A stretch of DNA of 64,000 nucleotides from Roseovarius litorisediminis (GCF_900172295.1 NZ_FWFL01000002.1:310001-374000); one strand, 5' to 3'. Positions 18,132 to 28,298 are shown, counted from the stretch's first letter. Numbers and translations: made by a program. The notes: generated by a model not told the origin, from the sequence alone.

Positions 18132-18610
18132 AGCCTTGCCCCAAATGCAGCCATAACGCGTTCGTAAACCACGCGTTTGAAGGGCACGATATTGGCGACC
18201 AGCAGTTCAGGGTCCAGCCAACGCCATTCGGAAAACTCGGGGTGGTCGGTGGCGATATTCACGTCCGAGTCTGCGCCATGGAACCGCAGAAGGAACCATT
18301 TCTGCTTCTGTCCGCGAAACCGGCCTTTCCAGATGCGCGGTACCAGATCATGCGGCAGGTCGTAGGGAATCCAATCAGGTGTTTCAGCCTCGATGGTGAC
18401 AAGATCGGCTGGCACTCCCGTTTCTTCCCAAAGCTCACGCAGGGCTGCATCACGGGGATCTTCGCCTGGGTCTATGCCGCCCTGAGGCATCTGCCAGGCT
18501 GCGTTGTCATTGTCGATGCGCTGCCCGACAAAAACATGACCCTGAGAGTTGGCAAGCATAACGCCGACACAAGGGCGGTAGGGAAGGTTTTCGATTTCTT
18601 CGGGCGCCAT
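18128..18610 (-). CDS. rppH: RNA pyrophosphohydrolase (Nudix)
   Basis: A 160-residue cytosolic Nudix hydrolase that removes pyrophosphate from the 5' triphosphate of mRNA and so starts decay. The Nudix box is complete: [20 protein letters not shown] followed by [30 protein letters not shown] and [10 protein letters not shown] are typical of the RppH/NudH subgroup. The length is normal. It is the first of a two-gene message with the exported protein at 17643. Confidence 0.92.
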   Translation of the reverse strand: MAPEEIENLPYRPCVGVMLANSQGHVFVGQRIDNDNAAWQMPQGGIDPGEDPRDAALRELWEETGVPADLVTIEAETPDWIPYDLPHDLVPRIWKGRFRGQKQKWFLLRFHGADSDVNIATDHPEFSEWRWLDPELLVANIVPFKRVVYERVMAAFGARL

Positions 18611-18713
18611 CAGTTTTCCAGACTATTTCAATGCAAACTTGGGGTGTGCAGGGGCAGTGGTCAACCGCAATAGGATTAACCCGCACCATGTCGGCCTGAA
18701 AACGCCTGAGATT

Positions 18714-19742
18714 TTAACTTACGCGGGCGCCAACCATGCCGACAATATCATAGGTTCTTTGTAGTATCGGGGCGGCAATGGCACGCGCACGGTCTGCTCC
18801 GGCTTCGAGAATGCGATCAATTTCGGCTGTATCCTGCATCAGGCGGGACATTTCGGTTGAGATTGGCGACATTTGCGCCACGGCCAGATCTGCCAGCATC
18901 GGTTTGAATTCCGAAAAAGCCTTGCCGCCGACTTCGGCCATAACCTGATCGACAGTCTGGTCGGACAGGGCCGCGAAGATGTTGATCAGGTTGCGGGCCT
19001 CGGGGCGGTTCTCAAGGCCTTCTACCTCGGACGGCAAAGGCTCGGGGTCGGTCTTGGCCTTGCGGATCTTTTTGGCGATGGTATCGGCATCGTCGGTCAG
19101 ATTGATGCGTGACATATCCGAAGGGTCGGATTTGGACATTTTCTTGGATCCGTCACGCAGGCTCATCACGCGCGTAGCCGCGCCTTCGATCACCGGTTCG
19201 GTGATGGGAAAGAAATCGACGCCGTAGTCATGGTTGAACTTCATTGCGATGTCGCGGGTCAGTTCAAGATGCTGTTTTTGATCTTCACCTACCGGCACAT
19301 GGGTCGCGTGGTAAACCAGAATGTCAGCCGCCATCAGCGCCGGATACCCAAACAGCCCCAATGAGGCGTTTTCGGCGTTCTTGCCCGCCTTGTCCTTGAA
19401 TTGGGTCATGCGTTTCATCCAGCCCATGCGCGCGACGCAGTTGAATATCCATGCCATTTGGGCGTGTTCGGCCACTTGTGACTGATTGAACAGGATGGAT
19501 TTCTGCGGATCGACGCCAGACGCAATAAAGCCTGCGCAAAGTTCGCGCGTGGCATGGCGCAGCTTGGCGGGGTCCTGCCAGACGGTGATGGCGTGCAGAT
19601 CGACCATGCAATAGATCGTCTCGATCCCCTTATCCTGAGCGTCGGCAAATCGTTTGAGCGCACCCAGATAATTGCCAAGGGTCAGCCCGCCTGAGGGCTG
19701 GATGCCTGAGAATACGCGCGGGGTGAACGCCGCCTTGGTCAT
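18714..19742 (-). CDS. trpS: Tryptophanyl-tRNA synthetase
   Basis: A 342-residue class I synthetase that charges tRNA-Trp with tryptophan. The HIGH-equivalent sequence is TLGNYLGAL near the N terminus after FSGIQPSG, and the second ATP signature is KKMSKSDPS near residue 200. [17 protein letters not shown] is the usual tryptophan-pocket segment. GGAGATGACAT upstream supports the start at 19742. The length matches bacterial TrpS (about 330-345). Confidence 0.96.
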   Translation of the reverse strand: MTKAAFTPRVFSGIQPSGGLTLGNYLGALKRFADAQDKGIETIYCMVDLHAITVWQDPAKLRHATRELCAGFIASGVDPQKSILFNQSQVAEHAQMAWIFNCVARMGWMKRMTQFKDKAGKNAENASLGLFGYPALMAADILVYHATHVPVGEDQKQHLELTRDIAMKFNHDYGVDFFPITEPVIEGAATRVMSLRDGSKKMSKSDPSDMSRINLTDDADTIAKKIRKAKTDPEPLPSEVEGLENRPEARNLINIFAALSDQTVDQVMAEVGGKAFSEFKPMLADLAVAQMSPISTEMSRLMQDTAEIDRILEAGADRARAIAAPILQRTYDIVGMVGARVS

Positions 19743-19815
19743 ATGTCATCTCCGACTGGATTAATTCGTCTGCCTCGCTTACCCATGGGCCATAGCGCCG
19801 TCAAGGAGAGCAGGC

Positions 19816-20502
19816 ATGTCGAGCCCCGATAACACTAGCCCCGTCAACCCGATACCGCCCGTGGTGGTGGCCCTGTTTCTTGTGGTCATCGGCATCGAGG
19901 CCGCGTTTTCACTGGGCGCGCGAGGGTTGATTGGTGGTCCTGGCGCTGTGGGCTGGCGCAGTGCGGCGATCCAGTCCTATGGGTTCAATAGCGATATCAT
20001 GAAGTGGATGCTGCAAAACGGAGTGTATCCGGGTGAACATATGATCCGCTTTGTCAGTTTCATCTTTGTACATGGCACCTTTACCCATGCGTTGTTCGGC
20101 GGGGCGATGTTACTGGCGCTTGGCAAATTCGTAGGCGATGTGTTCAGCGGGTGGGCGACGCTGTTGCTTTTTCTGGCATCTTCGGTTGCAGGGGCCGCCA
20201 TCTTTGGGCTTGTCGCCGGTGGGCAGCCCTGGCTGATCGGGGTTTTTCCGGGGGTTTACGGCCTGATCGGCGGGTTTACCTATCTTATGTGGCTGAAACT
20301 GGGGCAGATGGGCGCGCAGCAATATCGCGCGTTCACGCTGATCGGGTTTCTGATGGGTATTCAGCTGTTCTTTGGATTGGTGTTTGGCGGAAATGGTGAC
20401 TGGCTGGCGGACGTCGGCGGGTTTGCCTTTGGCTTTGTGCTGTCGTTCTTTCTGGCGCCGGGGGGATGGTCCAAGATTCGTGCCAAAATCCGGCATCGTT
20501 AG
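19816..20502 (+). CDS. Rhomboid-fold membrane protein lacking catalytic Ser and His
   Basis: A 228-residue polytopic protein with six predicted helices and the rhomboid layout: FIFVHGTFTHALFGG corresponds to the first conserved helices, then LAVG-like spacing and a final GG helix. In active rhomboids the fourth helix carries GxSG and the sixth AH. Here the places read GVFPGVYG (Phe144 where Ser is expected) and ADVGG (Asp199 where His is expected). It is therefore likely a pseudoprotease that binds but does not cut membrane proteins. AAGGAGAG supports the start. It is divergent from trpS and converges on murJ. Confidence 0.8.
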   Translation: MSSPDNTSPVNPIPPVVVALFLVVIGIEAAFSLGARGLIGGPGAVGWRSAAIQSYGFNSDIMKWMLQNGVYPGEHMIRFVSFIFVHGTFTHALFGGAMLLALGKFVGDVFSGWATLLLFLASSVAGAAIFGLVAGGQPWLIGVFPGVYGLIGGFTYLMWLKLGQMGAQQYRAFTLIGFLMGIQLFFGLVFGGNGDWLADVGGFAFGFVLSFFLAPGGWSKIRAKIRHR

Positions 20503-20520
20503 AGTCACATCCGGGTCGGT

Positions 20521-22062
20521 TTATCGTCGGCGCAGTGCCTGCCGGAATTCTTGCAGTCGGAAGGCGCCAATGGCGTGGCCAAGGCTGAAGTAGCTGATCA
20601 CGCCTGAACCAATCAGCACCAGCAGTGCCAGCCAGCGCCAGCCCGCCAGGGTGAAGACCGGGTTAAGCAGTATCCCCATGACCCAGAGCACAACACCCAT
20701 CAGGATCGAGGCGAGTACGATCCGCCAGACGCGTCTGCGAAAGCGGGCGTCGAACCGGGCCACATCGCCAAAGGGGCGTGCGCCCTGGATCAGTAGCCAG
20801 ACCATGACCCAACCGGCCACCGTGGTTGCAATTGCCGCTGCGATCCAGCCAATATAGTAGGCCAGCCCGATAGCCACGACTGCATTCACGATCATGGCCA
20901 CTACGGCGTAGCGGAATGGGCTGGTGGTGTCTTCACGAGCGAAAAAAACCGGTTGCAGGATTTTTTGCAGAACGAAAGCGGGCAGGCCCAACCCGTAGAC
21001 AGCAACGGCAAGGGCGGTGGCGGCGGTATCGTCGGTACCAAAAGCGCCACGTTCAAACAGGACAGTGACCAGCGGAAAAGGGATCGTAACCAGTGCCACG
21101 GCAGAGGGGACTGTCAGCGCAAGTGAAATTTCACCGGCGCGGGAAAAGGCCTCGCGCCCGCCGTCGTGGTCATTGGCTTTCAGGCGGCGTGAAAGATCGG
21201 GTAACAGGACAATACCCACTGCGATGCCGACCACGCCAAGAGGCAGCTGATAAAGCCGGTCTGCAGAATAAAGCCAGCTGATCGCCTTGTCGAAGTTCGA
21301 CGCGACCTGTTGACCGACCAGAAGGTTGATCTGCATGACGCCCCCGGCAAGGGCGGCCGGGATGGCAATGCGCACCAGGCGCGACATGGCAGGGGTCCAG
21401 CGTGGGCGGACGGGGCGGATATGAATCCCGGCGCGGCGCGTGGCCTGCCAGACCAGAATCAATTGGGCCACACCAGCAAAAGGAATGGTCCAGACAAGCG
21501 CCTGCGCCACGGCGCCGCCAGTATAGGCGGCAAAGATCATCGCGCCGACCAGCATGATGTTCAGCAGCACAGGTGCTGCTGCGGCAGCTGCAAAACGACC
21601 GGCGGCATTAAGCACGCCGGAAAATAGCGCGGCCATTGAGATGAAAAGGATATAGGGAAAGACGATGCGACCGAATTCCACGGTCAGGTCAAAACGCGCG
21701 TCGCCCGAAAAGCCCTCGGCGGTGGCCCAGACCAGCGCAGGCATGAAAACCATCGACAGGCCTGTCAGCGCCAGCAGGATAAGCGCCAGACCACTGAGGG
21801 CCAGCGACGCGAAACCTTCGGCATCTTCTCCAGCTTCGTAGCGTTTCGAGAACATCGGCACGAACGCGGCATTGAACGCCCCCTCGGCAAAGAATCGGCG
21901 GAACATGTTGGGCAGGCGGAAGGCAGCGACAAAGGCATCCATCAGCGCACCGGGGCCCAGATAACTGGCGATCAGCACGTCGCGGACAAAGCCCAGAATT
22001 CGGCTGAGCAAGGTCCAGCCGCCGACTGTCAGAACGCTGGAAAGCAAGCGTATAGGTTTCAT
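20521..22062 (-). CDS. murJ: Lipid II flippase MurJ
   Basis: A 513-residue integral membrane protein of the MviN/MurJ family with about 14 helices. It moves lipid-linked peptidoglycan precursor across the inner membrane. Family marks near the N terminus are TLLSRILGFVRDVLIASYLG, AFRLPNMFRRFFAEGAF and FVPMFSKRYE, and the central helices include the conserved RLYQLPLGVVGIAVG. Length and order are normal. It appears to be a single-gene unit whose start faces glnB across a divergent intergenic region. Confidence 0.94.
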   Translation of the reverse strand: MKPIRLLSSVLTVGGWTLLSRILGFVRDVLIASYLGPGALMDAFVAAFRLPNMFRRFFAEGAFNAAFVPMFSKRYEAGEDAEGFASLALSGLALILLALTGLSMVFMPALVWATAEGFSGDARFDLTVEFGRIVFPYILFISMAALFSGVLNAAGRFAAAAAAPVLLNIMLVGAMIFAAYTGGAVAQALVWTIPFAGVAQLILVWQATRRAGIHIRPVRPRWTPAMSRLVRIAIPAALAGGVMQINLLVGQQVASNFDKAISWLYSADRLYQLPLGVVGIAVGIVLLPDLSRRLKANDHDGGREAFSRAGEISLALTVPSAVALVTIPFPLVTVLFERGAFGTDDTAATALAVAVYGLGLPAFVLQKILQPVFFAREDTTSPFRYAVVAMIVNAVVAIGLAYYIGWIAAAIATTVAGWVMVWLLIQGARPFGDVARFDARFRRRVWRIVLASILMGVVLWVMGILLNPVFTLAGWRWLALLVLIGSGVISYFSLGHAIGAFRLQEFRQALRRR

Positions 22063-22426
22063 CTTTGGGCCTTTTGCCGGGTCCGATCCAGGCAGACCTA
22101 GCGGATCAAAGCGTGCGGGGGAAGGGGCGCAAAACGGTTCGTGATTTTGCCGACCTGTAATTCCCGGGCCGGTTTGGGTGGCTTTGCGTGCGGTGCGGGC
22201 AGGGCCAGATATCTTGAGGTGTCAGGCAGCAGGTGGGGGTTTGATCCCTTTGGTGCATCCCAATCAAGATCAAATATGCCCAATTATTAATCACTGCTCC
22301 CGTGTGCGCCTAAATTTTACGCATACCTCCGGGTTCCATCCTTTGATCTTGCGCGTCCGCTTTACGCTGCGCCGCAGAGGTTTTTACGCTGCGGGTGCAA
22401 AGTCCTCCACTCCGAAAGAGAAGAAT
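22063..22426. other. Divergent intergenic region between murJ and the PII gene
   Basis: A 364-base stretch with no convincing gene. Two short overlapping frames on the minus strand near 22100-22290 lack ribosome sites and are preceded by stops. The region must carry the murJ and glnB-amtB promoters. I could not identify a convincing NtrC dyad or sigma-54 box by eye, although a nitrogen-regulated promoter would be expected. Confidence 0.5.
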
Positions 22427-22765
22427 GTGAAACTGATCATTGCAACTATAAAACCCTTCAAACTTGATGATGTCCGCGAAGCGCTGGTCGGCATTGGTAT
22501 TCGTGGCATGATGGTCAATGAAATCAAAGGCTTCGGCACCCAATCAGGCCATACCGAAATCTATAGGGGCGCCGAATATACCGTCAATTTCGTTCCCAAG
22601 ATCAAGCTTGAGATCGCTGTCCCTTCAGCCATGGCCGATCAGGTCGTCGACACAATCGCCACATCTGCCCGTACCGGCAAGATCGGGGACGGCAAAATCT
22701 TTGTCCTCGACATCGCGCAGGCGATGCGGGTGCGCACGGGTGAAACCAACGAAGACGCGCTGTGA
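22427..22765 (+). CDS. glnK: Nitrogen regulatory protein PII (GlnK/GlnB)
   Basis: A 112-residue trimeric PII signal protein that senses ATP/ADP and 2-oxoglutarate and is uridylylated by GlnD. MKLIIATIKPFKLDDVREAL is the canonical N terminus, and the T-loop has the modified Tyr51 in GAEYTVNF. TGKIGDGKIFV and RVRTGETNEDAL are the nucleotide-binding and C-terminal signatures. The start codon is GTG at 22427, preceded by a purine run (GAAAGAGAAG). Direct linkage to amtB 23 bases downstream makes GlnK the better name than GlnB; the product should dock on AmtB. Confidence 0.92.
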   Translation: MKLIIATIKPFKLDDVREALVGIGIRGMMVNEIKGFGTQSGHTEIYRGAEYTVNFVPKIKLEIAVPSAMADQVVDTIATSARTGKIGDGKIFVLDIAQAMRVRTGETNEDAL

Positions 22766-22788
22766 TGCGCGAGATTAGGAAAATAGAA

Positions 22789-24111
22789 ATGCCAAAACTC
22801 ACACAACTGGGACTGGCGGCTGCGCTGATTGTCCTTCCGCAGATTGGCCTTGCACAAGAGGCTGATACGACGCCCCTGAATGCAGATATCGGCTTTATCT
22901 TCACCACCTTCATGTTTCTTGTCACGGGTTTTCTGGTTTTCTTCATGGCGGCAGGGTTTGCCATGCTGGAAGCGGGCCTTGTGCGGGGCAAGAACGTTAC
23001 CATGCAGCTGACCAAGAACATTGCGCTATTCTCATTGGCGTCGATCTTCTATTACATCCTTGGATACAACCTGATGTACCCCGGCGATGCCTGGACGATT
23101 TCCAACGTGCTTGGGGCCTTTTCGGTGACCGGTCTTGAACCCGTGGGGCTGGAGGGCGCTGAGCCTGACCTCACCTATGCTTCCGTTGGCTCGGACTTTT
23201 TCTTTCAGCTGATGTTCTGTGCGGCGACAGCCTCGATTGTATCAGGTGCGCTGGCAGAGCGGATCAAGCTGTGGCCCTTCCTTGCATTTGTTATCGTGCT
23301 TACAGCCGTTATCTACCCAATTCAGGCCAGCTGGAAATGGGGCGGTGGTTTTCTGCACGCGATGGGCTTTCAGGATTTTGCAGGCTCGACCGTTGTTCAT
23401 TCGGTTGGGGGCTGGGCCGCACTGACAGGTGCCATCATCCTTGGGCCACGTTTGGGTAAATACAAAGACGGCAGGGTACATCCCTTCCCCGGGTCAAACC
23501 TTGCGCTGGCCACATTGGGCACGTTTATTCTGTGGCTTGGCTGGTTTGGGTTCAACGGCGGTTCGCAGCTGTATATGGATACTGCCGGGAACGTGTCTGA
23601 TATTAGCCGTATCTTTTCGAACACCAACACCGCGGCGGCGGCAGGTTCTGCGGTTGCGCTGATCATGACGCAGGTGATGTACAAAAAGCCTGACCTGACG
23701 ATGATCCTCAACGGAGCATTGGCCGGTCTGGTGTCAATCACAGCCGAGCCTCTGACGCCTACCCTTGTCGAGTCAACGCTGATCGGCGCGGTTGGGGGGG
23801 CAATTGTTGTGTTCGCTGTTCCCATGCTGGACCGGATGAAGATTGACGATGTCGTTGGTGCCATTCCGGTTCATCTGTTCGCGGGCATCTGGGGCACTGT
23901 CGCGGTCGTGTTTACCAACGACGCCGCAAGCCTGATGACACAGCTTTATTCCATCGTTGTTGTGGGTGTATTTGTCAGCGTAGCCTCGACGGTTGTCTGG
24001 CTGATCCTTAAATTCACGGTGGGAATCCGAGTTGATGAAGAAACCGAAATCAACGGTCTGGACGTAAGTGAATTGGGGATGGAAGCTTATCCGGAGTTCT
24101 CTGCCGGTTAA
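22789..24111 (+). CDS. amtB: Ammonium transporter AmtB
   Basis: A 440-residue inner-membrane ammonium channel with a cleavable signal sequence (LGLAAALIVLPQIGLAQ) and 11 helices. Typical segments are FFMAAGFAMLEAGLVRGKN, the Asp-His-containing DFAGSTVVHSVGGWAALTG, and LATLGTFILWLGWFGFNGG. I start at ATG 22789, after AGGA, rather than at the overlapping GTG upstream. It forms an operon with the PII gene, so ammonium uptake would be gated by nitrogen status. Confidence 0.95.
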   Translation: MPKLTQLGLAAALIVLPQIGLAQEADTTPLNADIGFIFTTFMFLVTGFLVFFMAAGFAMLEAGLVRGKNVTMQLTKNIALFSLASIFYYILGYNLMYPGDAWTISNVLGAFSVTGLEPVGLEGAEPDLTYASVGSDFFFQLMFCAATASIVSGALAERIKLWPFLAFVIVLTAVIYPIQASWKWGGGFLHAMGFQDFAGSTVVHSVGGWAALTGAIILGPRLGKYKDGRVHPFPGSNLALATLGTFILWLGWFGFNGGSQLYMDTAGNVSDISRIFSNTNTAAAAGSAVALIMTQVMYKKPDLTMILNGALAGLVSITAEPLTPTLVESTLIGAVGGAIVVFAVPMLDRMKIDDVVGAIPVHLFAGIWGTVAVVFTNDAASLMTQLYSIVVVGVFVSVASTVVWLILKFTVGIRVDEETEINGLDVSELGMEAYPEFSAG

Positions 24112-24133
24112 ATTTTCCGACCCAGATTACCAG

Positions 24134-24163
24134 AAACCCCGGGGTGTTCCCCGGGGTTTTTGT
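24134..24163. terminator. Terminator between amtB and glnD
   Basis: A perfect 11-bp stem, AAACCCCGGGG / CCCCGGGGTTT, with a TGTT loop, is followed by a T-rich tail. It lies 22 bases after the amtB stop. The A-run on the other side could let it work for the converging glnD as well. Confidence 0.85.
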
Positions 24164-24243
24164 TTGGGCTCTGAACGCAGAAGCGCGTGGGAGTGCGGGT
24201 TTTTCGAAGTTTGGCCTTGGTGGTCAGTGTAAAGTAGCGGCCC

Positions 24244-27012
24244 CTAGGTAAAGGCCCGTTCCACACCCAGTTCGATGGACTGGCGGAGCTTCTTTTCAAG
24301 AGCTTCCTGTTTGGCCTTGGAATGGAACTTCAGGCCAAACATGTCTTTCACATAAAAGGTATCCACCACCTGTTCACCAAAAGTCGCGATCACGGCCGAG
24401 TTGATGTAGACATTGTTGTTGGCCAGTGTGCGCGTCAGGTCATACAGAAGGCCGGGCCGGTCGCGGGTGTCGACCTCGATGATGGTGTAGATTTCCGAGC
24501 CTTCGTTATCAAAGGTGATATGTGTGGGCACCCGGAAAGCGCGTTCTCGCTTCTTGATCTTGTCGCGCGATTTGATGGCGTCGCGGGCGACGACCTCGCC
24601 CTTGAGGGTTTTCTGGATCATCTGACGCAGGCGGGGCAGGCGACTGGATTCGTAGGGGTGGCCCTCGGCGTCCTGTATCCAGAAGGCGGCGGTGGCAAAG
24701 CCGTCCTTGGAGGTATAGGTGCGCGCGTCGACCACATTGGCGCCGACAAGGGCCAGCGCACCCGCCAAGCGTGAGAATATGCCAGGATGGTCGGCCAGAG
24801 CAAAGCAGGCGCGGGTCGCATCACGGTCTTCGTCGGGATGCAGGTCGATCGCTATTTCATCTGCTTTGAGGTCGCGCAACAGGCGGGCAAAAACCTCGTG
24901 TGCGGTGACATGCAGACCCTGCCAGTAAGGCGGGTAGTGCCGGGACGTTTCGATTTTAAGGTCCTTGGCGTCCCAGTCTGACAGCGCTTCGCGCAGGTTG
25001 CGCTTGGCGTCTGATCCGCGTTGCTCGCGGTTGAGATCTTCAAGCCCGCCTTCCATGGCACGACGGGTTTGTCGATAGAGTGCCCTCAATAGTGAGGCTT
25101 TCCAGTTGTTCCAGGTCCCCGGGCCGACGCCTCGGATATCGCAGACCGTCAGCAAGAGCAGCAAATCCAGACGCTCGCGGGTTTGCACGGCCTTGGCAAA
25201 ATCGCGCACCGTGCGCGGATCGGCAATATCGCGTTTCTGCGCCATGTCGGACATCAGAAGATGATAGCGCACCAGCCATTCAACCGTGTCGACCTCTTTT
25301 GGTTTCAGACCAAGACGTGGCGCCACTTTGCGGGCGATCTGTGCGCCAAGGATTGAGTGGTCTTCATCCCGACCCTTGCCGATGTCATGCAGCAGCAGGG
25401 CCACATAAAGCACTTTGCGGTTGACGCCCTCCTTGAGGATCGAGGACGAAACCGGCAGTTCTTCAATCAATTCACTGCGTTCGATCTGGGCCAGATGGCT
25501 GATGCACTGGATGATGTGTTCGTCAACCGTGTAATGGTGGTACATGTTGAACTGCATCATGGCGACGATCGGCTCAAACTCGGGGATAAACACAGACAGG
25601 ACGCCCAGTTCGTTCATCCGGCGCAGGGCGCGTTCCGGGTTTCCGTGCTTCAGCAGCAGGTCAAGAAAGAGTTTCTTTGCTTTTGGATCGGCGCGAAACT
25701 CGTCATCGATCAGATTGAGGTTGGCCGTCACAAGTCGCATTGCGTCCGGATGGATCAGAAGGCCGGTGCGCAATCCTTCCTCGAAGACCCGAAGCAGATT
25801 CAGCCGGTCCTGAAGAAAGGCCTTTTCATCGGCAATCGCAAGGCGTCCATGTACCTCGGTATAACCGTCTTTGAGACGCTTTTTGCGACGAAAGAGCCGT
25901 TGCAGCAGGGGCTGCGATTTGATCTGCGACGCTTCCAGTTTGGTCAGAAAGATGCGCGTCAGATCACCCACCGCCGTGGCATGGCGAAAATAATCCTGCA
26001 TGAAGATTTCAACGCCCCGGCGGCCGGCAGTATCCTTGTAGCCCATGCGCTCGGCCACCTCGACCTGCAGATCGAATGTCAATTGATCGCTGGGCCGTTT
26101 GGTGAGTAGGTGAAGGTGGCAACGCACCGCCCAGAGAAAATTTTCAGCCTTGGAGAATTTTTCGAACTCTTCTTTTGTAAAAAGGCCAAGTGACGCCAGT
26201 TCGCTGACGTCTTTCACACGGTGCAGATATTTCGCGATCCAGAACATGGATTGAAGGTCGCGCAGCCCGCCTTTGCCCTCTTTTACGTTGGGTTCAACCA
26301 TATAGCGCTGGCCGCCTTGTTTTTCGTGGCGTGCATCGCGTTCTTCCAGCTTGGCCTCGGTAAATTCACGCTCGGTTCCCTTGAACAGGTCCTGCCAGAG
26401 ACGATGATTTAGGTCTGCGGCCAGCTTTTCATCGCCAACCAGAAAACGGTTTTCCAGCAGCGCGGTGCGTATTGTGAAATCTTCGGTGCCAAGGCGCAGG
26501 CAGTCGTGAATCGTGCGGCTTGCATGACCTACTTTAAGGCGCAGATCCCACAACATATAAAGCATGCTTTCGATCACGCTTTCAGCCCAGGGGGTGATTT
26601 TGTAGGGGGTAAGAAACAACAAATCGACATCTGATTGCGGGGCCATTTCACCACGACCATAGCCACCGACAGCAAAGACGGCGATACGTTCGGCCTCGGT
26701 TGGTGTGGGAAGTGGATGCATGACGCGCGTGGCCAGATCAAAGGCGGTCAGAATAATGCAATCGGTCAGCCAGCTATAACTGCGTGTCGCAGCATGGGCG
26801 GCGAAAGGCTGGTCAGTAAAGGCCGCGCTGATTGCGGCGCGGCCTTTGGTCATCTCTTCATTCAAAATGCCGACTACAGGTTTGCGTAGCGACGTTGATT
26901 TATCTGTCGCCTCTGCGATGGCCGTCTCCAGCCTCTGGTGGACAGATTTGGCATCGAAAATTTCTTCAGCCGGGCAGATCAGGTTGTCGGGGCGGGGTAT
27001 TTTATTCTGCAT
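24244..27012 (-). CDS. glnD: PII uridylyltransferase / uridylyl-removing enzyme
   Basis: A 922-residue bifunctional nitrogen sensor that uridylylates PII when glutamine is low and removes UMP when it is high. Domains in order are the nucleotidyltransferase domain with GGYGRGEMAPQSDVDLLFL (about 110-130), a helical region, the HD hydrolase domain with LLHDIGKGRDEDHS (about 520), and two C-terminal ACT domains (about 720-800 and 835-910) that bind glutamine. The length fits alphaproteobacterial GlnD. Its substrate PII is encoded just beyond amtB on the opposite strand. Confidence 0.96.
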   Translation of the reverse strand: MQNKIPRPDNLICPAEEIFDAKSVHQRLETAIAEATDKSTSLRKPVVGILNEEMTKGRAAISAAFTDQPFAAHAATRSYSWLTDCIILTAFDLATRVMHPLPTPTEAERIAVFAVGGYGRGEMAPQSDVDLLFLTPYKITPWAESVIESMLYMLWDLRLKVGHASRTIHDCLRLGTEDFTIRTALLENRFLVGDEKLAADLNHRLWQDLFKGTEREFTEAKLEERDARHEKQGGQRYMVEPNVKEGKGGLRDLQSMFWIAKYLHRVKDVSELASLGLFTKEEFEKFSKAENFLWAVRCHLHLLTKRPSDQLTFDLQVEVAERMGYKDTAGRRGVEIFMQDYFRHATAVGDLTRIFLTKLEASQIKSQPLLQRLFRRKKRLKDGYTEVHGRLAIADEKAFLQDRLNLLRVFEEGLRTGLLIHPDAMRLVTANLNLIDDEFRADPKAKKLFLDLLLKHGNPERALRRMNELGVLSVFIPEFEPIVAMMQFNMYHHYTVDEHIIQCISHLAQIERSELIEELPVSSSILKEGVNRKVLYVALLLHDIGKGRDEDHSILGAQIARKVAPRLGLKPKEVDTVEWLVRYHLLMSDMAQKRDIADPRTVRDFAKAVQTRERLDLLLLLTVCDIRGVGPGTWNNWKASLLRALYRQTRRAMEGGLEDLNREQRGSDAKRNLREALSDWDAKDLKIETSRHYPPYWQGLHVTAHEVFARLLRDLKADEIAIDLHPDEDRDATRACFALADHPGIFSRLAGALALVGANVVDARTYTSKDGFATAAFWIQDAEGHPYESSRLPRLRQMIQKTLKGEVVARDAIKSRDKIKKRERAFRVPTHITFDNEGSEIYTIIEVDTRDRPGLLYDLTRTLANNNVYINSAVIATFGEQVVDTFYVKDMFGLKFHSKAKQEALEKKLRQSIELGVERAFT

Positions 27013-27032
27013 TCTGTCCTATCAACGCGGCG

Positions 27033-28214
27033 TCAGAAACCCGCGCCACCAAAGCCCTGTGGCGCGGGCGCAATTACAACCAATTTCTGATCACGGATCG
27101 TAGCAACAGCCAGTCCGCGTTCATTTGTGCCATCTGCAAGCAGACGGAAAACGCCATTTACGCCCTGAAAGCCTGCAGGCTGGGTAAGACTTCCCCGGGT
27201 CAGAGCGGTGCGCGACCCGGATTTGGCCAACGCGCCGATGGCGGCAATCGCGTCATATGCCAGACCGCTGATTGCATGGGGTGAATTACCGTAAGCGGCT
27301 TGAAAACGGGTGATATACTGGGCGCTGCGTTGTGGGTCGGGCAGGGCAAACCAGCCCCCCTGCACCCCGGGCAGCGCCAGAGTCTGCGGCGGGGTGTCCC
27401 AACGGCTGAGGCCGATAAACTGGGTGGTTGCCGGGCTGATGCCTGCCTCGGGCAGCATCTGCGAGAAGAGCGGCAATGCGCCGGCGGTATTTGAGGTCAG
27501 AAAAATCGCATCTGCGTTGTTGTTGGTAACGGCCGCCTTGATGGCCGGGATCGCGGCCACAACGCCTTGCTGTGAAAAATCGTATCCGACGCTGCCGGCC
27601 ATGGTTGCGCCGCTTATGGCGACTGCCTGCTCAATCGCCTGCTTGCCAAGCTGACCGGAAAGGTTGTTCGAATGTACGGCTACGAAGCGTTTTTTGCCCT
27701 GACGGCTGGCGAAACTGGCAAGCCGGTCTGCCGTGTTCTGGAAGGTTTGACCGAGAACGAACAGATTGCCACCCGCGATCGTGGCGTTGTTCGAGAACGC
27801 CAGAACGTTGACGTTCCTGTTTGCAACGGCAACCGCCACGGCATTTGCCGATTCAGCGTGCAGTGGGCCTATGATGATCTTGGCCCCGTCTGCCACGGCG
27901 CTCAAAGCCGCTGACTGGGCCAGGCCAGCCTGACCACCGGTGTCGTAGACCCGAAGGTCGATCTTTACACTATCCAGATCCGACGCCGCCAGACGCGCCG
28001 CGTTTTCCAGATCGCGCGCCAGATTCTGTTCCTGCGGGCTTTGTGCACTTAAAGGTATCAGAAGCGCCACGGGGACCGGCGCAGAGGGGTTGATCGACTT
28101 GCCCCCGCCAGTGTTTGACAAATCCACCGGCTGGCATGCCGCCAGCCAAAGGATTGAAATTAGGATTGTAAAACGACCGAACAGCTTGCGGACGGGGGAT
28201 AAAACGGCGAACAT
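27033..28214 (-). CDS. LpoA/LppC-like lipoprotein, penicillin-binding protein activator
   Basis: A 393-residue lipoprotein with a signal sequence and lipobox LAAC near residue 27. The rest is a type I periplasmic-binding-protein fold (VALLIPLSAQSPQEQNLARD, IIIGPLHAESANAV, AYDAIAAIGAL), as in the C-terminal part of LpoA. Family members activate penicillin-binding proteins from the outer membrane. I use ATG 28214, after GGGAG, rather than the GTG at 28226. It is divergent from rsmI and near yraN, the same neighbourhood as lpoA in enterobacteria. Confidence 0.82.
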   Translation of the reverse strand: MFAVLSPVRKLFGRFTILISILWLAACQPVDLSNTGGGKSINPSAPVPVALLIPLSAQSPQEQNLARDLENAARLAASDLDSVKIDLRVYDTGGQAGLAQSAALSAVADGAKIIIGPLHAESANAVAVAVANRNVNVLAFSNNATIAGGNLFVLGQTFQNTADRLASFASRQGKKRFVAVHSNNLSGQLGKQAIEQAVAISGATMAGSVGYDFSQQGVVAAIPAIKAAVTNNNADAIFLTSNTAGALPLFSQMLPEAGISPATTQFIGLSRWDTPPQTLALPGVQGGWFALPDPQRSAQYITRFQAAYGNSPHAISGLAYDAIAAIGALAKSGSRTALTRGSLTQPAGFQGVNGVFRLLADGTNERGLAVATIRDQKLVVIAPAPQGFGGAGF

Positions 28215-28298
28215 GGTCAACTTCACTCCCTGATTTCTGCGGACCTTTTGGTGGCCGCGATTTGAGGGCGATAATAAACGTCAAACGGGGCGGGTCCA

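Noticed and set aside
22098..22283. Short minus-strand frame upstream of murJ, protein-like composition (FDLDWDAPKGS)
   Set aside because: It begins only at TTG, has two stop codons directly upstream, lacks a ribosome site and overlaps another open frame; too weak to call a gene.
22284..22426. Possible NtrC or sigma-54 site before the PII gene
   Set aside because: No clear GC-N-dyad or TGGCAC-N5-TTGC match could be found by eye, although nitrogen control is expected.
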